Source of the DNA: Algoriphagus pacificus
GTDB lineage: Bacteria > Bacteroidota > Bacteroidia > Cytophagales > Cyclobacteriaceae
NCBI RefSeq assembly: GCF_017254845.1
Contig: NZ_JAFKCU010000001.1
Coordinates: 1,013,048-1,077,047, forward strand
Length of the DNA: 64,000 nucleotides
Direction: 5' to 3'
Under the pieces are notes generated by a model, which saw only the letters and a program-made list of their open reading frames with translations, did not search any database and was not told the DNA's origin. Below are positions 52,586 through 61,548 of this stretch, piece after piece; positions within the stretch are counted from its first letter, which is position 1, and each line of letters begins with the position of its first letter. Made by a program: the position numbers and the translations under genes.

Positions 52586-52639
52586 TTTTAAGAATATCAT
52601 TTTGTTGTATATGACTTACAAAAAATAATATTCTTAAAA
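52586..52639. repeat. Long imperfect palindrome upstream of the SprB-like gene
   Basis: TTTTAAGAATAT (52586-52597) and ATATTCTTAAAA (52628-52639) are perfect inverted copies 30 bases apart. A second pair, TTTTGT (52600-52605) and ACAAAA (52618-52623), nests inside, so a long bent stem can form. It lies 79 bases before the ATG in an AT-rich, gene-free stretch (52342-52717), where it may act as operator or leader structure. Confidence 0.5.
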
Positions 52640-52717
52640 ATGAAATACAAAAACTTTACTATATAAGGCACTTTTACCCAATCGAAATCGACCTGTCACC
52701 CGAAAGGCTGCAAAAAG

Positions 52718-54784
52718 ATGAAAAAGGCATTACTAACATATGGCTTGATGATAATCCTCCCCCTAATGGTGATGGATTTTGCCAATGTATCATTTGCCCA
52801 AAGATCCTTTGTCACTCCAGGACTTGCAGGAAGTAGAATTGAAAGCCTTGATGCAATTTCTGTAGAGGTTTCAGGAAAGCTAGCTCTTTGCTCTCATTCA
52901 GAAAAAGGACATATCATACTTACTGTCAATGGAGGAAAAGCTCCTTATACATATAAGTGGAATACATTAGAAACCACTAAAGACAGAACCAATTTATACG
53001 CAGGTACTTATACGGTAGACATTACAGATGCATTAGGAACAGTTCATACCGAAAGAATTGTTGTGCAGCCTCCTTTTCCGTTAATTCTAAATCCTATTAC
53101 AGTAACTGATGCCACTTGTGGTTCTGGAGCTGATGGATCTGCAAAAGTTAGTGTTAAAGTTGGTCGAGGCGAACCTTATAAAGTTACCTGGAGTAATGGC
53201 GTCACCGATAAATGGGAAGTGAATGGCTTGGAGCCAGGAATTCACTCAGTAACTGTGGCGGATATTTACAATTGTGATGTAACTGTCTCTTTCGAAGTAA
53301 AAGCAGCTTCAGAAGGAATTTCAGCTAATGAAACTATTCAGGATCTATCCTGTGGAGGTGGAAATGATGGTGCAATTAACCTATCTGTTTCTGGAGGAGT
53401 TGCACCTTATACTTATAAATGGAGTAATGGAGCCACCACTAAAGACATCTCTGGAGTTTCTGAGGGAGCTTACAGTGTGATTATAAAAGATCAAAAAGGT
53501 TGCTCTTACACTGCAAATTATTTAGTAAAAACCCCGGTTTCCATGTCTGTGTCAGAATCCATTTTGGCACCAGCTTGTGAAGGAAATGCTACTGGTCAGA
53601 TAGACTTAGCAATTGTAGGTGGAAAATCACCTTATACTTTTAAATGGAGCAACGGACAAACTACAGCTTCTGCATCAAGTCTTACTGCTGGAAATTACTC
53701 AGTTCTTATTACTGATGCATCAGGTTGTACTGTTGAAAAGCAATTCACATTAACACCAAGTTCTCAATTGGATTTGAGAGTGGTACAGCAAGAAAATGTT
53801 TCATGTTCTGGCAATGAGGATGGAAAAATCGAATTGGCATTATCTGGAGCATTCGGAACTTACCAAGTCATTTGGTCTGATGGAGTAGAGGGAGTTTTGA
53901 ACAGAGAAAATCTGGCTGCAGGCACTTATTCAGTAAAGGCAAAAGATTCAAGTGGCTGTGAAGTTAGTAAGGCTTTTGAAATCAAAGGAGCTGGAAACAT
54001 CGAGGCTAGAATTGAAAGTATGCTTGATGTGGATTGTGCAGAAGGTTCTATTACTGGAGTTGCGTGGGTTTCTATTCAAGGTGGTCAAGAGCCTTATACC
54101 ATCGAATGGAATACTGGAGACTCCAATGCAAGAGAGATTAATTATTTCCAGACAGGGACATTAAAAGTAAAAATATCAGATGCTTCAGGATGTTCTGTTG
54201 TAACTGAAGCGAAAGTAGATTACCCAAAACAAAATGCACAGGGAGGTAGATTGAATTTCCAATATAGAAAACTGGAAATCACCAACGAACCAGAAGTGCA
54301 GGTTGACGAAGAGATCATTTTTGAAAGTGAAATTTCCGAAGAGTTTATCGCCTGGGAATGGCATTTTGGAGATGGTAAAAAGTCAACAGATAAAGATCCT
54401 ATCCATGTTTTTGACAAAGCAGGATCTTTTGAAGTAACCCTTACAGCTTATGATATCTATGGATGTTCCAGCATTGAGAAAAACTTGGTGCAGGTAATTA
54501 TCCCTGAGGATATGATTGTCATTCCAAACGCATTTACACCAAACGGAGACGGCCTAAACGATACGTTTATCCCTAAAGTTAAAGCCGTCTCAAATTTCTC
54601 CATGGAAATTTTCAACACCTGGGGAGAAAGAATCTATTCCACCACTAGCCTTGAATCAAGAGGCTGGGATGGTACTTACAAAGGTCAGGCGTCACCCGCC
54701 GGAAACTATTTGTACAAAATCACCTACACCTCTGCTGCTGGCGAAAACTTAAGCCGAACAGGGGGGATCACCCTTATTAGATAA
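52718..54784 (+). CDS. SprB-repeat adhesin with PKD and type-B gliding/T9SS C-terminal domain
   Basis: 688 residues. The signal peptide runs to about 27 (SFAQ). Six imperfect ~78-residue SprB-type repeats fill residues about 48-508, each with a pattern such as GGVAPYTYKWSNGATTKDI, G(E/A)YSV.I.D..GC and a Cys at each border. A PKD-like domain follows at about 525-595 (WEWHFGDGKKSTDKDPIHVF), then the type-B C-terminal domain VIPNAFTPNGDGLNDTFIPK to GGITLIR that directs export by the type IX system. It should be a surface adhesin or gliding component. It stands between two PorP/SprF genes, the known partner arrangement for this domain. Confidence 0.93.
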   Translation: MKKALLTYGLMIILPLMVMDFANVSFAQRSFVTPGLAGSRIESLDAISVEVSGKLALCSHSEKGHIILTVNGGKAPYTYKWNTLETTKDRTNLYAGTYTVDITDALGTVHTERIVVQPPFPLILNPITVTDATCGSGADGSAKVSVKVGRGEPYKVTWSNGVTDKWEVNGLEPGIHSVTVADIYNCDVTVSFEVKAASEGISANETIQDLSCGGGNDGAINLSVSGGVAPYTYKWSNGATTKDISGVSEGAYSVIIKDQKGCSYTANYLVKTPVSMSVSESILAPACEGNATGQIDLAIVGGKSPYTFKWSNGQTTASASSLTAGNYSVLITDASGCTVEKQFTLTPSSQLDLRVVQQENVSCSGNEDGKIELALSGAFGTYQVIWSDGVEGVLNRENLAAGTYSVKAKDSSGCEVSKAFEIKGAGNIEARIESMLDVDCAEGSITGVAWVSIQGGQEPYTIEWNTGDSNAREINYFQTGTLKVKISDASGCSVVTEAKVDYPKQNAQGGRLNFQYRKLEITNEPEVQVDEEIIFESEISEEFIAWEWHFGDGKKSTDKDPIHVFDKAGSFEVTLTAYDIYGCSSIEKNLVQVIIPEDMIVIPNAFTPNGDGLNDTFIPKVKAVSNFSMEIFNTWGERIYSTTSLESRGWDGTYKGQASPAGNYLYKITYTSAAGENLSRTGGITLIR

Positions 54785-54787
54785 CAT

Positions 54788-55813
54788 ATGAAAAGAATTT
54801 TTACACTTATCATGATGGGTTTCCTGACTCTTGGGCTAAGAGCACAAGATGTGCAGTATTCGCAGTTTTATGCTGCTCCTTTGTATCTAAACCCAGCGAT
54901 GGCTGGTTCTTCGGAAATGACCCGAATTGGTGTCAATTACCGTAACCAATGGCCTGGCCTAGATCAGTCCTTTACCTCGTATTCTGCTTATGTAGATCAT
55001 TATTTGTTTAATATCAACAGTGGTATAGGTTTGATTTTCAATAAGTCTGAGCAAAGTATGGCAAACCTAAGCGTTTCTGAAATTGGCGCAGTTTATTCCT
55101 ACAGAATGCGATTGGGTTTCCGCTCATTTTTAAGATTAGGAGGTCAGGTAACCTACATGGATCGCGACGCTTATTTTGGGGATTTGGTTTTTGGAAGTCA
55201 GATTGATGACCAAACAGGAGCGATTGGTGATTTTAGTGGCGAAAACCTTGGACATGATATTCGTCAGCAGTTTGTAGATTATAGTTTTGGCTTTCTTTAT
55301 AACAATGAAAAAGTATGGTTTGGAGTTTCTACAGCGCATGTGACTCAACCTAATATGTCTTTTATCGACGGACAGAATTCCAGATTGCCATTGAAAGTTT
55401 CAGCACACGGTGGAGTTAAATTTGACTTATCCGGAGGCTCTTCTACTGCTTTCTACAACCAAAAGTCAGGAACAAAAGAATTGACTTTAGCTTTCAATTA
55501 TAAAAATCAAAGACCTTTCACTCAGTTGGATATGGGTGCACAAATCAACATCCAGCCTTTGGTTTTAGGTGTATGGTATAGAGGTATTCCTGTTTCTAAG
55601 TCGGAGCAGCCAAATCACGAATCAATCATAGCCCTAGTTGGTATTTCTCTGGGTGGAGGATTAGATATGGGATACAGCCATGATTTTACAATTTCCTCTT
55701 TGGGTAATGCCAATACTGGAGGAGCTCATGAGATTTCACTTCGTTATAGCTTCCTATGGGGAAAAGCTTCTGGTGCTGGTAGAAAATCTTCTATGCCTTG
55801 TTTCAAATATTGA
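54788..55813 (+). CDS. PorP/SprF family outer-membrane protein (copy 2)
   Basis: 341 residues. A signal peptide ends at LRAQDVQ. The first 70 residues after it are close to the copy at 51.3 kb: QYSQFYAAPLYLNPAMAGSS, MTRIGVNYRNQWPGLDQSF, SYSAYVDHYLF. The last strands differ more (GGAHEISLRYSFLWGKASG). It begins 3 bases after the SprB-like stop, so it is co-transcribed and is the more likely direct partner of that protein. The similarity of the two PorP copies points to duplication around an adhesin cassette. Confidence 0.92.
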   Translation: MKRIFTLIMMGFLTLGLRAQDVQYSQFYAAPLYLNPAMAGSSEMTRIGVNYRNQWPGLDQSFTSYSAYVDHYLFNINSGIGLIFNKSEQSMANLSVSEIGAVYSYRMRLGFRSFLRLGGQVTYMDRDAYFGDLVFGSQIDDQTGAIGDFSGENLGHDIRQQFVDYSFGFLYNNEKVWFGVSTAHVTQPNMSFIDGQNSRLPLKVSAHGGVKFDLSGGSSTAFYNQKSGTKELTLAFNYKNQRPFTQLDMGAQINIQPLVLGVWYRGIPVSKSEQPNHESIIALVGISLGGGLDMGYSHDFTISSLGNANTGGAHEISLRYSFLWGKASGAGRKSSMPCFKY

Positions 55814-55888
55814 TAAAGCAAAATATTCTGAATTTGATAGCTTGACTTTCGTTTGAAATCGAATGAATTCAGTTTGACAAAGGATTAA

Positions 55889-56854
55889 TTAAGATAGAGT
55901 CTCTTTATCTTGTGACTTTTCTAATTGTACCCTTGTTTTAGGTAGGCTCTGAGGGTATTCCCTTTGAATAAATTCTATCATTTTTTCTCTTACATACACC
56001 CGTAAATCCCATGCTGTTGGGGAATTTTTGGCACTTACTAAAATCCGGGTTTCTACAGTGAACTCCTTAGCATCACTCACCTGCAACACTTTCACCTTAC
56101 CATCCCAAAGCTTGGTGGTTTCAAGAATCCTGTCCAATTCCTTTCTCATTGCATCGAAAGGAATGGTGTAATCAGTGTATAAAAAGACCGAACCCAATAA
56201 ATCTGCAGAAGTCCTGGTCCAGTTTTGAAAAGGTTTTTCTAAAAAATAGGTGGTAGGAAGCACTAATCTCCTCAAATCCCAGATTCTAACCACGATGTAA
56301 TTCAAATTGATTTCTTCGATCCAACCCCATTCGCCTTCCACTACTACTGCATCTTCTAGCCGAAAAGGCTGTGTAATGGCGATCTGAATTCCGGCAATCA
56401 AGGTTCCAATGGCTTTTTGTGCAGAAAATCCAATAATAATCCCGGCTACTCCAGCAGAGGCAAAAATCCCAACTCCAACCTGACGAATTTCTTCAAAGGA
56501 GAGCAAAATTACCCCGATCCCAAATATGATAATAATGAAATTGGCTACTTTCTGAAGTATGTTTATCTGGGTATAGACCTTTCTGGCTTTTAGATTATCC
56601 TCTTGAGAAATATCAAAAGCTCTTAGGAAAGTCTTTTTGATTATCTGTATCAAGATAATGAGAGACCAAGCCACTCCTGTAATGATCAAAATCGTGTTCA
56701 GGTGCGGTAAATAAGAGAAAACCCCATCCCAGCTTTTGGCGTCTTCTCTCAAATATAGCTTGAGAAAAACCAGAGTGAGTGTTACAATAATGGGTAATAT
56801 TAGCCGGGTATATCTTTTCATGATTCTCGTAGTTAAAAAGGATTTCATCAACAC
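55889..56854 (-). CDS. MscS-family mechanosensitive channel
   Basis: 321 residues from 56854; an ATG at 56821 (MKRYTRLILPIIV) is also plausible and shorter. Three membrane segments lie in the N-terminal half. The pore helix region GVAGIIIGFSAQKAIGTLIAGIQIAITQPF and the beta domain (VVVEGEWGWIEEINLNYIVV) match MscS. The C-terminal half is the cytoplasmic vestibule. It opens under membrane tension to release solutes in osmotic down-shock. Convergent with the porP copy; 75 bases between them. Length is larger than E. coli MscS. Confidence 0.92.
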   Translation of the reverse strand: MLMKSFLTTRIMKRYTRLILPIIVTLTLVFLKLYLREDAKSWDGVFSYLPHLNTILIITGVAWSLIILIQIIKKTFLRAFDISQEDNLKARKVYTQINILQKVANFIIIIFGIGVILLSFEEIRQVGVGIFASAGVAGIIIGFSAQKAIGTLIAGIQIAITQPFRLEDAVVVEGEWGWIEEINLNYIVVRIWDLRRLVLPTTYFLEKPFQNWTRTSADLLGSVFLYTDYTIPFDAMRKELDRILETTKLWDGKVKVLQVSDAKEFTVETRILVSAKNSPTAWDLRVYVREKMIEFIQREYPQSLPKTRVQLEKSQDKETLS

Positions 56855-56931
56855 AATTGTTGACTGAAAACTGGATATTTTGGGCTAACTAAAGGGAGAA
56901 ATTAAGTAAATAGGCTTAGAAAGCCAAAGAT

Positions 56932-57384
56932 TTACTCTTGGTTTGGGACTTCCTTGAGTAAAAAGGAATTGTCAAAAGACAAGGAATCGAGGCTTTTCAA
57001 CAGAATTTTCCCATCCTTTTCTTCAATGGGGCCAAAGCCTTCCCGCATCCCATCTTCGGTTTTTTTAAAGGCTACTTGACGTACCGAAACGGTCCCTTCA
57101 GATTCAAATTTATAATCGGCCACCAATAGATTTCCTTGCATTTCTCCATTGATAGTACCTCTACTTTTGTCTTTTTCAAAAAATGCATATTCCAATGTTC
57201 CGGTTATTTTTCCGTCTTCGTTAAAGGTTTGAAGTTTAATCAAATCTTTTTCATTCATATAGATGTAGCAATGACTTTCCTCTTTTGGGGAAGTTTCTAC
57301 TTCAGGTACATTAGCTTCATTTTTTTGGGTACAAGAAAAAGTGGCCATAGAAAGCCCAAATAGCATAATTAGTAGTTTTTTCAT
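56932..57384 (-). CDS. Small lipoprotein of unknown function
   Basis: 150 residues with a lipoprotein signal ATFSC (Cys at about 18). After an acidic linker the mature part has EESHCYIYMNEKDLIKLQTF, GKITGTLEYAFFEKDKSRGT, GNLLVADYKFESEGTVSVRQVAFKK and a C-terminal GKILLKSLDSLSFD. The alternating strands suggest a small beta-barrel/META-like or DUF4488-like lipoprotein of the envelope, but I cannot place it in a family firmly. It is followed downstream by the MscS gene and preceded by the small cytochrome gene on the same strand. Confidence 0.72.
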   Translation of the reverse strand: MKKLLIMLFGLSMATFSCTQKNEANVPEVETSPKEESHCYIYMNEKDLIKLQTFNEDGKITGTLEYAFFEKDKSRGTINGEMQGNLLVADYKFESEGTVSVRQVAFKKTEDGMREGFGPIEEKDGKILLKSLDSLSFDNSFLLKEVPNQE

Positions 57385-57414
57385 AAGCTTGGGTTTTTAA
57401 TCTAGCTCATTTAA

Positions 57415-57446
57415 AACAAAAAAACCGCCAAGATTCTTGACGGTTT
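57415..57446 (-). terminator. Rho-independent terminator after the small cytochrome gene
   Basis: On the minus strand AAACCGTCAAG and CTTGGCGGTTT form an 11-bp stem with one G-U pair around a 3-base loop, followed by a run of about seven T. It separates the cytochrome gene from the lipoprotein gene that follows. Confidence 0.82.
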
Positions 57447-57469
57447 CAATCAGAAATTTCAAACAGTTT

Positions 57470-57820
57470 CTACTGTGCCATACCTGTGGCTTTCCAAGTT
57501 TCCAAAGTCATGATTTGCTCTGCTGTCAAAGCAGGTTTTTTAAGTTGGAAAGGCATGAATCCTTTTTCATCCTGTGGTTTTTTGACTCTTGCGATGATGT
57601 CATCAATATTTGATGCAACTGCATTGTAGGTGTCTAGGTATTTCTTTTTGCCTTCATCTGGGAAGTGGCAAGGAGTACAACTAGCAATCATGATTGGTTT
57701 AATGTCTTTATCATAAGACACCGCTGCCAAAGAAGTGCTGGAAGCTTTTTTTGTACTGGTACAGGATTGATATACAATCAATCCAAAGGCCGCAACAAGT
57801 AGTAAGTAGCGTGATTTCAT
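57470..57820 (-). CDS. Small c-type cytochrome, probable lipoprotein
   Basis: 116 residues. The N-terminus has a hydrophobic stretch with a possible lipobox YQSC (Cys20). A single haem-c site CTPCH (Cys-x2-Cys-His) lies in IMIASCTPCHFPDEG, and the distal Met is probably in GFMPFQLKKPALT. The fold is that of a one-haem cytochrome c domain, about 80 residues, similar to those in PSCyt-type or outer-membrane respiratory proteins of Bacteroidota. It may carry electrons in the periplasm. It is followed by a strong terminator. No associated oxidase is seen in the window. Confidence 0.85.
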   Translation of the reverse strand: MKSRYLLLVAAFGLIVYQSCTSTKKASSTSLAAVSYDKDIKPIMIASCTPCHFPDEGKKKYLDTYNAVASNIDDIIARVKKPQDEKGFMPFQLKKPALTAEQIMTLETWKATGMAQ

Positions 57821-58052
57821 AGTGCTTTATTTTTTGGGTTGAATTTCTTTGTTGCTTCTTAGGCCCAGTCATAAAAACCTAAAGCCCATAGAAAAACTAT
57901 AGTAATTTAATAAAATAAACCAGAGTTAAAGTTTAGAGAATTTATTTTCGGTAATAATTGATCTTTTTAGGCTCTAAATACCTGATCAAAAGGAAGTTTT
58001 AATTAGTGTTACTTGCCAAAATTGAACTCTTTGATCTCAATTTTCCCCATGT

Positions 58053-59084
58053 TTATTTCAATGGGATATCTAAAGTGCCGCTGCACCAACCTGCCATTAG
58101 ATCTCCATCGTATTGACCTAGATAATAGAGAATTTTCCATTCTTTTTCAGTATCGATTTGATAGGGTCCAAAAAACTCCTGATCAGCAACCGGCACTGGA
58201 TTCATACTCGAATTGCCACGGATGGTATGTGAATAGAGTTGTCTAAGCGGGATTCTACTCAATAATCTATTAGCCAAAACAGTAGGCCCAGTAGCCTGCG
58301 TGAAGAAATTTACTGCATACAAGCGAGATCGATAAGCTTCTGCCAACCCTTTTTTGTCAACTGCTTCAGCCTCGACTATTTTTCCCTTCAGCCAATTCAT
58401 GCGGTTTTCGAAGTAAGTACTCAAAGTGTCCGAAGACCAGCCTATTTGAGCTAAACCTTCATCCGAAAGAGCAAATCGTTGATAGGGAAGCCTTCGGTCT
58501 ACTATTTCATTTGGAAAAACCTTGTAAAGCTGCCTTTCTGGGTGTTCAAAATCCAATGGATCAAACCGACTCAATATTGTTTTGGAATCATCGGGAGTGG
58601 AAACAGTAAATACAAAGGGATTTACGGTAAACCTATCTGGATCCCCATCTGAGGTGATTTGATTACGGCCTTCAAAAATCGGCCCTTTGAATGGACCATT
58701 CGATTCTGGTCTATTTGCAAATCGGCAGAGAGCGCCTTTCATTTTTTGGTCAAGTTCAGGTGCAAGTTCTCCGTCGATTTCTACTTTATTTACCAGAATA
58801 CCGATTCCTCGGGTATTGTAATTGACATAATCTGGAGATGCCTCTCTGATATTTTTGATATCAAACTGTGGATTAGAACGAAGTGGGTCCTGATATTCAG
58901 GAGCTTTCATGTCATATTTCTCTTTGATATCCTTGGCCTGAGACCAGATGGAAGGATCCAGTAATGTTTCACCTGCAACCGAGTAAGTGAAACCTGATAT
59001 TCCTCGTTGTTCATTGGATGGATCGGGATCAGTAGCTAATCGACATTGGAAATACCCGTCGAAGGAAATGCTTAACGTTGCCAT
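58053..59084 (-). CDS. Unrecognised 343-aa partner of the ferritin-like protein
   Basis: 343 residues without a signal peptide or membrane span. I do not recognise the family. It starts MATLSISFDGYFQCRLATDP and has FTYSVAGETLLDPSIWSQ, GIGILVNKVEIDGE, FENRMNWLKGKIVEAEAVDK and a C-terminal half ending DGDLMAGWCSGTLDIPLK. The start faintly recalls the N-terminal half of VioB, whose C-terminal half is the ferritin-like fold encoded next door, but this is by memory and unproven. It begins 8 bases after the stop of the ferritin-like gene, so the two should be made together. Cytoplasmic. Confidence 0.7.
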   Translation of the reverse strand: MATLSISFDGYFQCRLATDPDPSNEQRGISGFTYSVAGETLLDPSIWSQAKDIKEKYDMKAPEYQDPLRSNPQFDIKNIREASPDYVNYNTRGIGILVNKVEIDGELAPELDQKMKGALCRFANRPESNGPFKGPIFEGRNQITSDGDPDRFTVNPFVFTVSTPDDSKTILSRFDPLDFEHPERQLYKVFPNEIVDRRLPYQRFALSDEGLAQIGWSSDTLSTYFENRMNWLKGKIVEAEAVDKKGLAEAYRSRLYAVNFFTQATGPTVLANRLLSRIPLRQLYSHTIRGNSSMNPVPVADQEFFGPYQIDTEKEWKILYYLGQYDGDLMAGWCSGTLDIPLK

Positions 59085-59092
59085 AAAAAGTA

Positions 59093-60844
59093 TTAATTAA
59101 AATTGGTAGAATAGTTTTGAAAGCCTTTAGAAGAAATTGGAGCAACCATTTTTCCACACCAATAAGCCTCGAAGTTTAAACCGATTCGATAAAAATTCTC
59201 CTCTAGGTATTGAAAAGCAATGGGGAAATCCCGAGCATCTGGCTGTAGATAGAAAGCCATATGATATCCTCTGTTTTCACATTCGGTTTTGAGAGTTTTG
59301 GCTTGTTCCTGCATACTTTTGAATGCTGCCATATAATCTTGACAGTTATCAAATGGTTTTATAACTTTTTCTCTCTCAGCTGGGTCAGTTTGGACGATAT
59401 CAAACAAAAAGTCTGGTCCTGCACATCGATCTGGTACTTTTCCTCCCTCTGGTACAAAGCTTTCATCCGCTGGTAATCTGCAAATCATTTCTCCTAGCGG
59501 GCGGATAATGTTAGTCATAAAAGGATAAAAAGCTGTTTGGAAATAGGCGTTTACTTGTGGAGGTCTAATTCCTGTGGTTTGATCAATTTCATAATGTCCG
59601 AAAAATCCACTCAGCATTTTGATCATTGTTGTATAAGCTTCGTCAAAAAGCTTCATGGCCTTGATTGCTACAGTATTTGTCACCTGATAGGTAGCATTCT
59701 CCGGCATGTTTGGAAGATTATTGATTAAATGTCGGTCTTTTAAAGTCGAGCATGTTGGGTTCCAAACAACAGGAAGCGCTGGTTCAAATGATAACTGATT
59801 TGATTTTGATTCTTCTTTCAATTCATCAATCACCGACTGGAATACCCAAAAATGGCTTCCCAAAGCTGGTGGGATGCCCCAAACGCCTTCTCCTTCTTCT
59901 ATAATTTGCTCAATTGCTTCTTCCACATACTCTTCAAATTGGCCGATAACCAAGGGATTCAATGTGATATTGAAGCCATAATGCTCATCTACAATCCGTT
60001 CCATATTTTGACCTTCAATGATTTTATATTTCAGGCCTATTAGAAGAAATGCTCGAATGAATGTATAAAGCTGTTCGATGCTATCGAAGTAGGTGCCATT
60101 GGTTAATGGATCATGGATTTTGTCCATTACATCTTGGCTGAGTGAATTGGTCAAGAACTTTTTAAGGAAATCAATTGCTTCCTGATGGGTTTCAGGATGA
60201 TTGAATTGGTCAGGATCTTTATGAGGAACTGTAAACAGATCCTTCAAATCCTCTGGAATTCCTTCAGCCTCAAGTGGGTCACGTACAGGTAAATGATCGG
60301 GCTTTTCCCAATACCGGAAAATCTCCAAGGCTATGGGGCTGAAAGGCATCAAGTTTACGGGCTTGCCCAAAGGAAAGGAGGTAGCCGGTACCGGGAAATT
60401 AGGGCGATACATGTATGGATCCTTGCCTAAAATGGCCAAAAGATTCATGTCATAGCAGAGGTGAGTCATTTCCTCTCGGGAAACCATCAACATATTAGCT
60501 TCCCATCTTCTGATTTTTTCTACCTGAGCCTCCCGGATTACATTTATTTTTTTTTCATCATCCGTCAAAGTCCTTTTCTTTATTAAAGAGGGATCACCCG
60601 TCCATACCTGTCCTTCCTCTATGTAATATTCGGAGGTATAATCTGAAAATTCTTCAGGATATTTTTTAAGGCTGAAACTTGTAAACAAGTATTGCATTGC
60701 CAATAAGTGTTCTGTTGTACTGGCTTGTTTCAGCAGTGAATAAATTAGTTCTACAAACTCTTCTTTTTCTGGATCGGTAATATTTTGAAGGATTCCATGC
60801 AGTTCAGCATCTGGTTGGATTTTTTGAAGTTTTTTTTGTGACAT
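59093..60844 (-). CDS. VioB-type ferritin-like domain protein
   Basis: 583 residues, no signal peptide. It carries the ferritin-like domain of PF12902 (VioB/iminophenyl-pyruvate dimer synthase type). The di-metal motifs are ASTTEHLLAMQYLF (Glu45/His46) and REEMTHLCYDMNLL (Glu125 and His128). Later come EEAIEQIIEEGEG and SHFWVFQSVIDEL, which have the E and H expected in the other helix pair. About 200 C-terminal residues lie beyond the fold. Known relatives act in pigment or indole-dimer biosynthesis, where the ferritin-like part is paired with a large oxidative domain. Here that domain is missing, and a separate 343-aa protein stands next to it. Confidence 0.82.
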   Translation of the reverse strand: MSQKKLQKIQPDAELHGILQNITDPEKEEFVELIYSLLKQASTTEHLLAMQYLFTSFSLKKYPEEFSDYTSEYYIEEGQVWTGDPSLIKKRTLTDDEKKINVIREAQVEKIRRWEANMLMVSREEMTHLCYDMNLLAILGKDPYMYRPNFPVPATSFPLGKPVNLMPFSPIALEIFRYWEKPDHLPVRDPLEAEGIPEDLKDLFTVPHKDPDQFNHPETHQEAIDFLKKFLTNSLSQDVMDKIHDPLTNGTYFDSIEQLYTFIRAFLLIGLKYKIIEGQNMERIVDEHYGFNITLNPLVIGQFEEYVEEAIEQIIEEGEGVWGIPPALGSHFWVFQSVIDELKEESKSNQLSFEPALPVVWNPTCSTLKDRHLINNLPNMPENATYQVTNTVAIKAMKLFDEAYTTMIKMLSGFFGHYEIDQTTGIRPPQVNAYFQTAFYPFMTNIIRPLGEMICRLPADESFVPEGGKVPDRCAGPDFLFDIVQTDPAEREKVIKPFDNCQDYMAAFKSMQEQAKTLKTECENRGYHMAFYLQPDARDFPIAFQYLEENFYRIGLNFEAYWCGKMVAPISSKGFQNYSTNFN

Positions 60845-60912
60845 GTGGAATAAAAAATTTTAAGTATAAAAACTAAGCAATAGAAAATCAGTTGATTAAA
60901 TATAAGAGTTAG

Positions 60913-60943
60913 TTTGGTCTAGCTCCTATTTTTGGTATATTTC
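60913..60943 (+). promoter_or_regulatory. Bacteroidota-type promoter of the OsmC-FIST-cyclase operon
   Basis: TTTG (60913-60916), 19 bases, then TATATTTC (60936-60943), which differs from TAnnTTTG only at the last base. Spacing is ideal. A transcript from about 60950 leads into the ATG at 60981. Confidence 0.5.
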
Positions 60944-60980
60944 ATTTATTCTTTTTATCACTAATAACTTTTTTCAAAAA

Positions 60981-61547
60981 ATGCCAAACATTAAAAATGG
61001 AGTGAATCTCGACAACATCGAAGCACTAACTGGAGCAATCAAAAATGATCCTAAAGTAGCACTAGTTCAGTTTAAAGCCCAATCCGAATGGAAAGGAGGC
61101 ACAAAGGCTGCAGTAACAGTATCTGAGCTTTTTTCAAACGGGAACAACATCAGAAGCGAAGCAAGTAAGTTTAATTTAATGGTGGACGAACCCGCTGTTT
61201 TAGGAGGCACTGATGAGCATCCAAATCCAGTGGAATACCTTGCCTCAGCTCTCTGCGGATGTCTTACAGCTGGAATTGCTACCAATGCAGCTCTTTTTGG
61301 TACCGAATTAGAAAAAATCAACGTAGAGGTTTTCGTGAATTTTGATGTACACGGAGTATTGGGAATGGATAGATCCAAACCTAATGGACCTTTGGATTTA
61401 CATTACAAAGTGACTTTGAAAGGTAAAAATGGAGCGAGCATGGAGCAGCTGTTGAAGTCAAAAGAGACATTGGATAAAAAATCTCCAATCAAGAATACTA
61501 TTGAGCTGCCACTTCGAGTGACCACAGAAGTAGTTATAGAAGAATAA
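60981..61547 (+). CDS. OsmC family protein (second copy)
   Basis: 188 residues. An OsmC/Ohr-type domain with VALVQFKAQSEWKGG at the start, EASKFNLMVDEPAVLGGTDEHPNPVEYLASALCGCLTAG with the active-site Cys, and VTLKGKNG leading into LPLRVTTEV near the end. The second Cys of the peroxiredoxin pair is not in the usual place (no CPI), so peroxidase activity is doubtful. It is longer than the other OsmC here (188 vs 137 residues). One base separates its stop from the FIST gene, so they form an operon. Confidence 0.88.
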   Translation: MPNIKNGVNLDNIEALTGAIKNDPKVALVQFKAQSEWKGGTKAAVTVSELFSNGNNIRSEASKFNLMVDEPAVLGGTDEHPNPVEYLASALCGCLTAGIATNAALFGTELEKINVEVFVNFDVHGVLGMDRSKPNGPLDLHYKVTLKGKNGASMEQLLKSKETLDKKSPIKNTIELPLRVTTEVVIEE

Positions 61548-61548
61548 A

